Shown here piece by piece: positions 23,843 through 35,797 of a stretch of DNA of 64,000 bases (within the stretch, counting starts at the first letter, position 1; each line of letters starts with the position of its first letter). The notes below the pieces were generated by a model. That model saw nothing but the letters and a program-made list of their open reading frames with translations. It was not told the origin of the DNA and ran no database searches. A program made the position numbers and the translations under genes. Source of the stretch: Pomphorhynchus laevis (lineage: Eukaryota; Acanthocephala; Palaeacanthocephala; Echinorhynchida; Pomphorhynchidae); the NCBI GenBank assembly GCA_012934845.2, contig WNNJ02001571.1:43670-107669 (forward strand), given 5' to 3'.

Positions 23843-24497
23843 CCGCGCAGTTAGGTTTTGAAGGTCGTCCGTCGTTGTTTTTTCCTCTTCCTTTTCCTGT
23901 TCTGAGTCGTCGTTTGTGCGGCTGGCTGTGACCGGAGACCACTTGGCAATATTCTGTCAGAGCTTTGTTCACTTTAGTTGCCAGACTCGGTCGGTGCTGT
24001 TTGCCACTCCGCTCTAAAACTTCAAGGCAGCTGTGAGCGAAAAGTAGCAGCTGCTGCCAGGCATCCATGTTGTCTGGGTTAACCACAATTCGGTTGAGTA
24101 TTGCCGACACCTTGCCTGTAGTAAGCATACGAGTTGCCTTAGATATATATTTAAGGACTCGACCTGAATGTACCTCAATCACAACGTCGAGTAGCGTCTG
24201 AGCCTGCCTATATTCGTTGTTGTCAGCTTGACTAGCGGTTGTAGAGTTGTCTGTGTTATCAGCGCCCACGGGATCAGTGGTCAACCCTGGAAATTGCGCT
24301 ATAACCGATGAGGTGACACAACCCGTATCAGAACATTGGCTGCCATGTGGTCCGTGACTGTAGACGAAGCCTCCTGATGTCAAACTAAGTTGCCGAAGAC
24401 AAACTGGGCAGATGTCACTTTTCTTATGACATATATGAATCATTTTTATTTTAAAAATTCTTTTAGAAACAGAAAGTAATGAGTATTTTAATTTCAA
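23799..24497 (-). pseudogene. LINE N-terminal zinc-finger part
   Basis: A 232-residue frame starts near the element 5' end. It contains CPVCLRQL, a SHGPHGSQC segment (CCHH/CCHC-like), a helical stretch, and a basic tail (KRRLRTGKGRGKNN). This is the usual DNA-binding N-terminus of this LINE group. The first 25 or so residues are AT-coded and may not belong to the original protein. Confidence 0.65.
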
Positions 24498-24924
24498 GTG
24501 TAATGTTTCTGAGAAAAACTGTATTTGTGTTATTAATTTGTTATTAACAAATTAATAATTAATAAACTAAATTATTAAAAGCTAAATTTTTTATTTAAAT
24601 AAATTTAATTGATTTTAAAATTAAATAATTAATCTTACATTAATTAGTATTCATAGAAATAAGATATAAATTATTAAAAATAAATATTAAAATAAATGCA
24701 TGCATAAACATAAATATTATTAAATATTTTTAGTTAAAATATACTAAAAATATACTTAAATATACATTAAAGTATATGTTGAAAGTTCTGTAAATACTGG
24801 GATATTTATTTGAAAAATGTAAATTATTATTTTATTTGAAACACTTAAGGAATGTAATGCACTTATCCTTAAATATACGATGGATGTCGAATCGAAGCAT
24901 TTAAACCATTTAAAACATTTATAG

Positions 24925-25020
24925 TGCATTAAATACTGTATATTTAATAGCCTACATTATAGAAACGTATCTAACCAACATGATACCGTTGATCATTTTA
25001 GAGAATTATTATAACTCTTT
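24925..25020 (+). repeat. dispersed repeat, copy 2
   Basis: Matches 19829-19930 (ATAGCCTACATTATA, ATCTAACCAA, TTATTATAACTC). Confidence 0.6.
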
Positions 25021-25339
25021 CATTAACTTACAATCAACATTTTTATCTATTTTGCGAATGTTATAATTTATTTTCTAATTGTAAATTATTAAATTTAAAA
25101 CATTCTAAAATGATTTCAATTTTAGAATGCAACTAAATTTTAATCGGATTGTTATAAATTAAATTGTTTTTTTTATTTACTTAGTGTGTCAAATGCCCGC
25201 CTATGCGCGCTTACAAGCCCACGCAGAAGAAAAATAAGAAAAAGATAGAATGTAAAATGAAAATGTTGATGAAATTGAAGCAAGTATATTGAAGATAAGG
25301 GAGATGAGTGGAATGAGGCAAGGTCTCGGGGGAAAATGT

Positions 25340-26270
25340 TTAGTAGTTTATTGAGAAGATGTGATAGATATAAATTAGATAAGATACTGAGGAAATTGAT
25401 TTATTGATTTTTTGTGGATATATATTGCAGGAACGTAGACGTTGTTTGAAGAGTGGAAGCGACGAGAAATGGACGTATGCTGGCAAATAATTGCAAGCAC
25501 GTGGAGCATCGACGATAAAAGAGCGGAGGCCATAGTTTGTTGAGTACATAGGGACGTGGAGAAGTAGAGAATTAGTTGATACCAGAGCCAATATGGCAGA
25601 ACGCGAATCATCAAGATAAGCAAGGTGTAAGTAGGATGGTGAGTGAGAAAATAGAAGACAATAGGTTACAATACGCAGACGAAATTAAACACGAAGGCTA
25701 ATTGTGGGCCAATATAGGACGGAAAATTTATTGGAGATATGGTCGAAGCGACGAGACGCAAGAGGACACGAACAGCAGAGTTTATGATACGTTGGAGAGG
25801 TAAAAGCGCAGAATTAGAAGATTTGGCAAATAAGATAAGGCAACAATCGATTATGGGAAATAGGAGAGGCGATATAAGAACGAGACTAATGTGAAAGTCA
25901 ATAAGCCTACGAATGTGACGGAGGTCACGAATAAATAAGAAAGAAGCGCGAACTTTGTCATTAACAACATATTTGAGTGAAAGGAAATTGTCGAAGTGAA
26001 AACCTAATAAAGTCATATTGTCAACGACTGGGAGATCAAATTAACAGATAAAATAGGTGGAGTTATTTCGAGGTGATGAGGGATAATCCACGTGATTTTT
26101 GACTTTTCATTATTAAGAACTAGACGAACAGAGGAAATATGGCTGGAGATAAACATACGATAATTTCTGTCAGAAGCAGCGAGGTCGTAGATACAGATAT
26201 GATGCGCATGAGAGTAGAGAAGGATATCAGCGGCATACTGCATCAGATGAAAGTTATGGTCACGAGTGCA
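25340..26270 (-). mobile_element. CR1/L2-like LINE 3' fragment
   Basis: The minus strand encodes an RT motif C remnant (MQYAADILLYSHAH), the KSKITWI string, then the post-RT region (RRLIDFHISLVLISPLLFP, PLQRIINSAVRVL) and the C-terminal RSRNSLLLHVP-like segment. The same segments in the same order occur in the longer LINE at 52141-52980, so both belong to one family. It is spread over several frames and 5' truncated inside RT. Confidence 0.8.
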
Positions 26271-26279
26271 TAAGTGTAA

Positions 26280-27800
26280 AAATTATAAAAATGGCCGTAA
26301 TTTTACCCAAGAAGATCAACATATTCCTTCTTCTGGTTCACTGATAAAAACAAATTTGTCAAGAGCGTATACTTTTAGATCTGTGTGCTAATATTCCGTA
26401 TATTGTGTATTATCTACCCACCCAAATTGGCCATTGGGTATTATCTACCCCAGAACAGTATAAATCTAAAATTTTATTAAATCAAAAACTTTCTCTACAT
26501 CATCGTCACAAAACATTCCTCTCCACATTTATTCACTGACGTAAAAATTTAACTCTTTCTCTTGAATACCAATCATAGCTTTAGCTCTACATTTTTCAAT
26601 AGGATTCCTTATTTTAAATACGGACCCCTGGTTATATGATGTTTTACTGCAAAATTCTTAATTTCACTGCAATATGCAGCTAAATCATCGTCATGTATTA
26701 TGGACATAGGTGCAACAACTGTTTCTATAATAGGCAATAATGTATACCTTATCCTGGTGGGAACAATCTCCATGTATCCTTTGGGAGGAAAGTGGGATCA
26801 GAAAGAATCTAAAGGACGAAGGGGAAACATATAATTTTATATAACTCAATATGGAAGAGATATTTGTGATCCACTGAAAAAGCAATCATTTATGATATGC
26901 TTTGTGATTTAATGCACGTATTTTCCGACACTTCCATTAATATTTATCAGTTTGTTTACAGATAGTGTATCTACTATAGAAATATTGCAGAAATCGCAAA
27001 CTATTTAACTGATTTCGAAACAATTTGTCGTGATTTATCCAAAAGATATTTAATGAAATTTTCAAAAATATTTTTAAAATATTAAAAAATATTTGATGGT
27101 TGTTGTAATGATACACCGATTATATATTTCGTTAAAAGATATAAAAAGATCTCTGTCTTTTAAATAAAACAGAGATCGCTCGATAAATAAGAATCAATAA
27201 TTATGTATATTGAAATATAAAATAAATTAATATTCATCAACACACTTTCTTTTTGAGTTCACTATTCATTTTGTTTCAGGCATTAAAAATATAATACTAG
27301 AATATATTATATTTAAAAATTACGGTTTCATTTTTTATTTACAAGTGCAGTGCATAAGACTTTGCAAGGTTATGTTAAGACACAAGTTTTTGTTTTGTTA
27401 TGCGCCTTTCATCTGATTTATATCGAATTAAAATTATTATAAAATTAAATTTTACATAATTGCCAGTCATTTTTAATATGAGATTAAAACCACACTTGAT
27501 CTTTATTTATGTGCCATAACGGTAATTTAACTTATTAGAATTTCAACATCAATATTTGTCTAATTATATGTGATAGAAAAGTCATTGTATTTCTTCCGTA
27601 TTACACTTTAATTCAAAATTACTCAACATTTATTTCAAATAAACGAAAATTATTATATTAAAGACAATTTTAAATAATTAAGAATAATATGATTACGTCA
27701 GTATCAAAAAGTTGTATTAAATACGAATTAAACGTTAATGACAGCAGACAATTCAAATTGTATTTTTAACACTTTAATCACAACATAATTTTCCAATTGA
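26280..27800. other. no gene recognised
   Basis: 26280-26960 is less AT-rich and on the minus strand contains protein-like scraps (for example NFAVKHHITRGPYLK) without a family. The remainder is AT-rich and lies downstream of the ETS exon. Confidence 0.4.
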
Positions 27801-27819
27801 ACTATATTTTAGTTTTTTA

Positions 27820-28331
27820 TTAATTATTCTTGTGAATGGTACAACGATGCATATTGGTATTTGCCAAATAGCAAGTGTGTTCATGCATGTAATTTTGTTC
27901 AGTCACACAGTACTGCGAAAACCCTTCTGATATTCTTTCATTATAGGTTTTTAAACTTTGTCGATTTTGGTAATGTAGATTGTAATCCTCACGTGGATAA
28001 CAATGTTTATTGTAAAGACGATAATGGTAATTCAAATTGCCAGCGTTGCTACTGTTGACATCATTAAGGGCGAAGAAGTCGAATCTGTAGGCGTAACGTT
28101 TACCTTGAACTTTTGACATTATGTTTTTATCATAGTAATAGCGCAATGCTCTGCTAAGCTTGTCGTAATTCATATTTGGTTTGCATTTTCGATATCCCCA
28201 TTTCCTAGCAACTTCATGAGGATCAATAAGTTTAAATTCACCCCTATTACCTTGCCATGAAATAATGTCGCCATTTTCATTATCCGATAAAAGTTCTAAT
28301 AGGAACTGCCATAATTGAATCTGACCAGCAC
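27820..28331 (-). CDS. ETS transcription factor, terminal exon (ERG/FLI/FEV type)
   Basis: After an acceptor (CTTATTTTAAG, minus strand) the frame reads [20 protein letters not shown], the start of an ETS winged-helix DNA-binding domain. It then contains [16 protein letters not shown], the recognition helix [15 protein letters not shown] with its two GGA-contacting arginines, and [13 protein letters not shown]. The [19 protein letters not shown] and RYAYRFDF strings match ERG/FLI1/FEV more closely than GABPA or ETS1. An 85-residue Asn/Tyr/His-rich tail follows and ends HKNN. The exon starts one base into a codon. Upstream exons are not visible on this strand. The protein should act in the nucleus at GGAA/T sites. 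AT-rich 3' flank has an AATAAA-like string just after the stop. Confidence 0.92.
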
Positions 28332-28339
28332 CTTAAAAT

Positions 28340-30590
28340 AAGTTTAAGGTGCTTAATAAGTTTAATTAACAAATTGTACTACTTAACGTATAGTGTAATA
28401 TACGTTAAGTAATTAATATAATTACATATAATTACAGTTAATATAATTACATTCCAAAAATAAACTTTAGAAAAATCGAATTATTTGTGAACAGCTGAAA
28501 CTGTGTGGATAACAGTTCGTGGTGAGTGTCAACGGTATATTGTAATTGTTAGATAATTGATAATGATCAATCACCTAAATGTCCAGCTATAAATCCATAC
28601 AATTCTTTTGACTTTAAGCGTAGCAATTGCATATTACTAACTTAACTTTGGTATTTGTTCTTTCTCAATCAGAATATTTTAGTTGTCAAACACTTCTGTT
28701 TGCAGATGTGGGATTAGTGTATGCACTTAAACAAAAATATTGATATTATTAATATCGTGCTATCCAAGGCTAATGAAATATTTATTATATAAATATTCAA
28801 TATTCATTCATATCATTAACATCGTGAATTATATTCATTTAATATTTAGTTAATTTTATACTAATGTTAACCAGTTTCAAGTTTTTATTTCAAGGATACT
28901 TTTAAGCTATTATTTTTCATTCAGATAATCAAGAATTATATGCAATTTAAACAAAACCCTTTAAACTTAAATGGAATGCAAATTATAGTCAATTTAAACT
29001 TCATATTTAGAATGATAATGCTGATAATCAATTCATGATCTTGCAAAGATAAAGACAAAATTTGTCAAATACCTATCATAATAATGATTTTTTTTTCTAA
29101 ATACGAGTAATTTAATTACTAGGTTTTAATCGATTTTGAAAATTAATTTCATTTTTTTTTCATTCATTCTTAATGAATAAAAATATTAAATTATTTAATC
29201 TCTAATAAAATTAGAGAGTAAATTAACTCTCTAGGAAATGAATAAATAATAAATTTTAAGGAAATTCTTTTAATACTTTATAATTTATAAACATTTTGAT
29301 TTATAATATCCTAATATTAAAATTATATTATTATAAATTATATAATATATATAAATAATATAAATTACATAAATTATGTATGAATAAAATTTAAATAATG
29401 TTTTTAATGCATGCATAAATAAATTTTGATCTTGTAGCATTTACAAATGTTATGCTTTAATGCATTGAAGGATTCTTTGATGTCAAAAACTATTATTCGG
29501 AATTTATGATTATCTTTAAATAAACGGTTGCATGTGATACCGACAACACATACATACAGGTTAGTTTGTTATAAATTTGGTTAATTAATGAAATTGATTT
29601 GATATTAGGATTCATATTTTGAATAAATAATTTTAATCTAATTTTAAAAATTTTAATTTTTGCGCAAATTAAAAAAATTGTTTAAACTAAGGATTTTTTT
29701 GCATTATCAATTGCAACAAATATTGATATTATCAATATAATGACATCCAATGCTAATTGGCTAAAATAATATATATTTAATATTCATTATTTCTTATTTG
29801 AATATTCAATATTCATTTATATTATTAATATTGTGAGTTTAATTTAATATATTCAAACAACAATTAAAACATTAAAACCATGCTAACATATTTTGTTAAA
29901 GCATTACAAATGATAAATTAAGAACTTTCTTACAAAATATTTACGCCATATATAATTGATCTCAATTAGTGTGTAATAGCTCCTGTCTGGAAGCAGTTAA
30001 TACACGGATTCAATTACATCTGATATAGATCGATCAACTTTAACTACACAGTAATTTAAGACACCATATAAATTTGTTTTGACACAAACCAACATTGTTT
30101 TGATTTAATTTTTAATTTACTATGCGAAAAGCAGACTGGGGACTCTGCGTTTTCTCATGTTTGGATTAAAATCTGGATGCATTGGAGATGGATTTTAGAT
30201 CAAAAAGTAAAACTATCTTTTACGTACATAGTATGTCCAGTATAAATCCAATATCAGGTATTTACATAACGATATAACGGTGGAGCCATTATGATTAACT
30301 GTTCTATTTCTGATATGACACAAAACAAATTTGTTTTGTTTTTGTAAATATAAGTTTAATAGAATTTAATTGGATTATGTTATATTTTCACCTATAAAAG
30401 TTTTCCATTATCATTTGATTGTCATTGAATCAGAGCTTTAGTCAAAATGGCTGTTTTGACAGCTCACAAAATTGTACAATTCAAATATACACAAATTTCA
30501 AGGAATTCTCGTAAGCAGTTCTCGTTCAAAATATAAGAATCTTGAATTTTGGATCTCACTACTTCGTCATATTTAATGAAAACAGTCATA
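28340..30590. other. AT-rich region with a duplicated 130-bp repeat
   Basis: No gene was recognised. The segment 28735-28860 recurs at 29715-29850 (ATTGATATTATTAATATCGT, then CAATATTCATTTATATTATTAA). Each copy contains an internal imperfect palindrome, so they may be copies of a tiny AT-rich element. Confidence 0.45.
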
Positions 30591-30599
30591 TTTAACGGA

Positions 30600-31545
30600 A
30601 ACAGTCTATCATCAACTAAACCAATTTCTGATTAAATTTATATAAAATTTATATAATCAACGATTGAATTCATGTGTCTAGTGGTGTACCACAAGGATCT
30701 TTTTTGGGACTTATCTTATTCAACTTGTATTATTACCTATCTAATTCAACTCATTGTTAACAGTCTATCGTTAACTAAATCAATTTCTGATTAAATTTAT
30801 ATAATCAACGATTGAATTCTGGTATCAAATCAATTTAAATACGTGCTTATCTTCGAAATAGAACCGCCGCAGTTCGTGTAAATGGTATATTGTCGAATTA
30901 GATTCATGTGTCTAGTGGTGTACCACAAGGATCTTTTTTGGGACTTATCTTATTCAACTTGTATTATTACCTATCTAATTCAACTCATTGTTAACAGTCT
31001 ATCGTTAACTAAATCAATTTCTGATTAAATTTATATAATCAACGATTGAATTCTGGTATCAAATCAATTTAAATACGTGCTTATCTTCGAAATAGAACCG
31101 CCGCAGTTCGTGTAAATGGTATATTGTCGAATTAGATTCATGTGTCTAGTGGTGTACCACAAGGATCTTTTTTGGGACTTATCTTATTCAACTTGTATTA
31201 TTACCTATCTAATTCAACTCATTGTTAACAGTCTATCGTTAACTAAATCAATTTCTGATTAAATTTATATAATCAACGATTGAATTCTGGTATCAAATCA
31301 ATTTAAATACGTGCTTATCTTCGAAATAGAACCGCCGCAGTTCGTGTAAATGGTATATTGTCTAATTAGATTCATGTGTCTAGTGGTGTACCACAAGGAT
31401 CTTTTTTGGGACCTATCTTATTCAACTTGTATTATTACCTATCTAATTCAACTTAATGTTAACAGTCTATCGTTAACTAAACCAATTTCTGATTAAATTT
31501 ATATAATCAACGATTGAATTCTGGTATCAAATCAATTTAATTAAT
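30600..31545 (+). repeat. tandem array of a 234-bp LINE reverse-transcriptase scrap
   Basis: Units start at about 30670, 30904, 31138 and 31372, at 234-bp spacing, preceded by a partial unit. Each unit reads RTAAVRVNGI and SSGVPQGSFLG.ILFNLYYY on the + strand, which is motif B and flanks of an APE-type LINE RT. The units are nearly identical. The last has small differences, for example GGACCTATC for GGACTTATC. The frame is not kept open, so this is a DNA-level repeat. Confidence 0.9.
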
Positions 31546-31549
31546 CAAA

Positions 31550-31940
31550 TTTATTACAAACCAATCAATTTTAAATTCCCATTTAACTAATTGCTAATTA
31601 GTTAAACCTTTAATTAATTTATAATTTATACATAATTTAAGTAATTTTATTAAATTCAAATTATGCAAATTCAAATTAGTTTTAATTTGGAAATCCTTCT
31701 AACATGCCATTTCAAATGATCATTAATTAAAAGAATGGAAATAGAGAATTCAAAATACTAAATACATAATTCTGATTGCCGTATGGAAGTCGAAAAATTA
31801 GCGAAATTTTGTTATTTATACACCAAGTTAATTTTATGTCGATAATGGAAAAATTTACTTTGGAATTAATAGCCGATTTACATATCAAATTATCAAATGC
31901 TAAAATATTATCAAATATATCCTTCGTATTTAACATAACC
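31550..31940. other. AT-rich sequence, no gene seen
   Basis: Short open frames exist on both strands but none has recognisable content. Confidence 0.4.
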
Positions 31941-31944
31941 GTCT

Positions 31945-32215
31945 TATCTCACACTCTTCTTTTTTTCAGCGTTTGTCCCGCTTCGTTACTGTGTCTGATT
32001 TTTCCACTATCACACCGATGGACCTTATTTATGATTGATGTTCGTTTGCGCGAAGAACGCGGCCGTGTCATTGTAGTCGCCTTTCGCAAAGTTTATTAAG
32101 ACATCACTTCATACTGTTGATGCGACGGTTTTGTTTTACGACTGGCTTTTCACGAAGTCTACATCAAACCTTGATCCTTTCTCAGCACGGGATTGGGACC
32201 GGCCATGGCGGAGTA
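31945..32215 (+). repeat. short interspersed repeat, copy 2
   Basis: The right part (GACATCACTTCATACTGTTGA to ATTGGGACCGGCCATGGCGG) aligns with 16400-16515. The left part contains ACACCGATGGACC and GCGCGAAGAACGCGGCC and is less AT-rich than the surroundings. Family unknown. It is followed by an (ATTATGATTAT)-like microsatellite. Confidence 0.5.
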
Positions 32216-32359
32216 TATCTTATCTCATCGTATTACGATTATCTGACAGTATTATGATTATACTTATAATTAGTATTATGATTATTAGTATTATATTATC
32301 ATACTATTATTATCTCATAGATCATGGCGGATATATCTTATCCCATATTATTATTTAAA

Positions 32360-33800
32360 TAATAAATCTATTCAAAGTATAGCATTAAACTAATTCAAAA
32401 TTGGTAACTTACTTGTGGTCATGAGTTATTGCACTACCGTCAATACATTGAAAATAAAAATTAATGCACAAAGCTAAAGTTTTCTTCCTTTTATATTATG
32501 TATATTTACGATTAATTTACTGTAATTAGAATTTCCCTTTGTCACCAATCTGTCTGTAATTCGAATTTCCCTTTGTCACCAATCTATTATATTACTGTCA
32601 AATTTACTGTTTCTATTCAGAACATCTTTTACAGTCAATCTTTATAAATTTTCAAAAATGCAAGCCAATGAAATTTGTTTATTTTGAATTATTCTTTAAA
32701 AAGTTGTACTTAATTCTGCTGTTAGTCTTTATTAATTTTCTCAATTGTTTACAATGAACAATTAAATCCTTTCTTATTTAAGTGTTTAGAAATTTAATAA
32801 ATAAGCTATCTGAATCAAAAAAGTCGTTGTCTTTTCACTTCTTGAATATATTTTATTTTAAAATTTAAACTTTTTACGACGACATTTTAGCAGAAGGTAT
32901 ACCATTACATTTTACTATTTCAGTCATATTTCATCAAATATTGATTTAATAATTAAAATATAAATGGCCAGTCTTTAAGCAATTATTTGTGCTTAATTTC
33001 ATCATTATCAAATCCGTTTGATAATGCTTAACGATAAATGAGCCGAATAAATATAATTTATAATAATTAATATTATAATATATAATAAATAATATTATTA
33101 TAGTTATTACATGTAGGTGTACTACCCACGCTGGATATATAAAAGTATCACGTTAGCATCGCAATAAAGCAGATTTTAGTAGAGCATGGATTCTTTAAGG
33201 TTTAGCTGCAGAGTCTAGAGTGGACGCAACTTATAGTACCACAATCAAATCAATCATCAATCAAACATTAAATACCGGCTCGGTTCTTTGATATAGCAAA
33301 TTACCAAGTTTCATTTCATCAAGTGCTCCAAGATCATCTAAATGCAAGTAGCGTGTCTAACGAATGGGAATTTTTAAATTTGTGATTTACGCATGTAATA
33401 AAATGTATAATTTTTAATTTTAATGTTTACTAGATTTTATGAGCCAATATTTATAAAAATTAAAATAAAATAATATTAATATAAATAAAAATATTTATAT
33501 TGTTAATGTAAACAAAATAACATTTTGTAAATGATACACAACTTGTAAAAATTAACAACACATTATATAAAATTGCCTTTAAATTAGACTAATTCCAATT
33601 ATGTCCAATACACCCAAGTAAGTATCCTATAGATAATAAAAAATAATTGATTACCATAAATACAATTATTTATTAAAGAATATGTCGACAAATAATAATA
33701 AATAAGAATATATATTAATAAATAAGAATATATAAATTTTTTTCTAAATATGTTACCCTCAAATGGGCCCTTACCTTGTAAATTTTATTTAAAATGCAAT
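32360..33800. other. AT-rich sequence, no gene seen
   Basis: Only small features were found: a 33-bp tandem duplication at about 32520-32588 (AATTTCCCTTTGTCACCAAT) and AT microsatellites at 33055-33105 and 33690-33735. Confidence 0.45.
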
Positions 33801-33989
33801 ATTCAAGTTGGAATTGAGACGGCTGTTTGCATCAAGTAGCCTGAGGAAATAGGGTTATCAGTAACCCCGTTGAGCAACGGTCTGTTGAACGTCGATTTAG
33901 CAGCCTTTACGCACATTTACACAGTTCTTGCCAATTTTATTCCAATAATAGAGCACATTGAGCTGACAATGTCATTGTATAGTGAACGT

Positions 33990-34897
33990 CCCCTGTCGGC
34001 TACGTTTTAGTAATGACTGTGCGCCCTGACCAAGTCCCCCATTTGACACAATAACCACGGAGAAAAACCTGCTCTTTCAAATCGCGCTACGCGTTCACCG
34101 TATTTGGCGACATTCCTCGATTTGTATTAGCGGAACGGGCTCTTCACAGAGCTGACGGAGTAAGACGGAGCCAAATGGCTGAAAATGCAAATGTCTAGTA
34201 TTGACCGCTCTGTCTTATCTCTGTATAAGCCGTAACATTCAATATCAGCTCTTGCATTCTGGTCTCTAGTCGTTTTTCTGTTTTCGAACACGGTCTCGGG
34301 TGGGATCGGCTGAAGTGATGGTTCAGCTGCTACCGCACAACAAGTAGAGCTAAGTTCTTTCGCAAAAAAATCACGAATGATTTTGTGTCTTATCGTTGAA
34401 AGTCCACGAGCTTGGCAAGCTAGTGCACGACATGTGCTAAATCGTTGGCCTCATAGACAAAAAGCTGGTGCATTGGGAGGGTGCCAACAATATCTCATGC
34501 GAGTGCGTCCTGGATTTTTACTCAAGTGAATTTTTAGGTATTCTGATTGTCACGCAGATAACCAGGTGGATGCTCCCTTCACAGATGCAAAAGTTAAACA
34601 CTTGTTACTGCCCTCATCGCTGCAACACGTTATTTCATTTTTCACGCTTTCATCGGATTTTGTTCTCGCTAGCTTAATTTCGCGCGAAATTCGCGTCTGT
34701 CTGAGTAAAAGTTCGTCACCCACAAGACCCTCCAATAGCGGTCGGGACATCAAGTGGGACCATCCGTATTCCGCGTTTACCATACTGGACGGTGATCGAA
34801 TTCCAATACCTCCCATTCCTACTAGCAAATATAACATTGCCTTAACATTACAGTCAAGGGAAACACCAGTTATTGCTGGAATTAACTTTGAATTCAA
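33990..34897 (-). pseudogene. LINE C-terminal part with restriction-like endonuclease
   Basis: The frame at 34550-34897 contains GGIGIRSPSSMVNAEYGWSH and ends ASVKGASTWLSA. Further left, in other frames, the minus strand reads STIRHKIIRDFFAKELSS, AEPSLQPIPPE and NARADIECYG then ILDICIFSHLAPS. These match the IRHxxIRDFxA, EPxLQPL and RADI...F/LD nuclease strings of this LINE group. Frame changes lie near 34470. Confidence 0.72.
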
Positions 34898-35260
34898 GAA
34901 TTGAGATAAGCGATCATAATTTTCTCAGGTTGAACTACACGTGCGTTGGACGAAAGACCACTTGAATTGAATAGCTTGTTTCAGAGCAACAAAAGCCATG
35001 TGGGGATCTTCATTGGCTGCTTTGATTAGATTGTTGAGCATATTGAGCCACTTGTCAACCTTCGCACTGATGAAGGAGTCAATGTAAGCTTTATCACCAA
35101 TCGCCGAACCAAGAATTTCAGTACCACCTGTTGCAACCTAAATGTTTGATTCAGCAAATATTGCAATAGCGTTGGATTTTTCGTGGGCGTGCATCAGTAG
35201 TTTGCATTTCTGTACATTGGGATTAAATCCATAGTCCGGTCCAATTTTGCAAACGGTGTC

Positions 35261-35797
35261 TTAGACTAACTTGAGGTCTTGTGAAGAGCCGACAAGGATA
35301 GCGTCATCGACAAACCATCGATGAGTGACGTTGGGAAAAATCCTTTTTAATCTTCGTATAAGTGGAATTGAGGATACAGCAAAGGCGATCATGGATAGGG
35401 GGTCACCCTGCGTGAAGCCCTCCCTTGATAGTAGAACTTCTTGATCAATTGATAATGTCGCTGGATTGTTGTAGATGTTATTTAGTACAGTTGATAGTGA
35501 AGGGCACACAAACTTCACGTTTTTTAAGGTCAAATCACGATTTGCACAATTAAAAGCGTTTATGGCGTCCAGCTAAAGAACTGCCAAATTAGGATTTTCG
35601 CTGAATAGAAGACCAACCGAATGAATAGCGGATTCGACTCCAAACCGTTGACCGGCGCACAATTGATCACATTCTGCTTCGGTTTGAAGGTCGGTACTGA
35701 TTCTTCGATCAATAACCTTACCGATTATTCGCCTTGGAACTTCTGCTACAACAATAGGTCTAATTCCAGGTTCTTGTCTATCGCAATCAATCAACAA
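35261..35797 (-). pseudogene. LINE reverse transcriptase part
   Basis: The right piece has PGIRPIVVAEVPRRIIGKV and CAGQRFGVESAIHSVG. The left has TQGDPLSMIAFAVSSIPLI (motif B) and HRWFVDDAILVGSSQDL, with FVDD as motif C. Motif A (a D.INAFN string) lies between them near 35535-35570 in the minus strand. The two pieces are in different frames. Confidence 0.8.

Larger units (their letters stand above)
21430..24510 (-). mobile_element. LINE with restriction-like endonuclease, near full length
   Basis: This non-LTR retrotransposon runs right to left: an N-terminal zinc-finger segment, a pre-RT region, RT, then a Cys-rich segment and restriction-like endonuclease. It is strikingly GC-rich beside its AT-rich surroundings. 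The coding pieces lie in several frames, so the copy is broken, though most domains are still legible. I do not assign a clade. The C-terminal family (GRHGLSC, then R.DG) is common in marine invertebrate genomes, as far as I recall. Confidence 0.82.

Noticed and set aside
31727-32099. Overlapping open frames on both strands near 31.8-32.0 kb
   Set aside because: No motif, and one runs into the interspersed repeat. Not supported as genes.
34566-34904. Plus-strand open frame of 112 codons
   Set aside because: Antisense of the LINE C-terminal part, whose minus-strand frame carries recognisable motifs.
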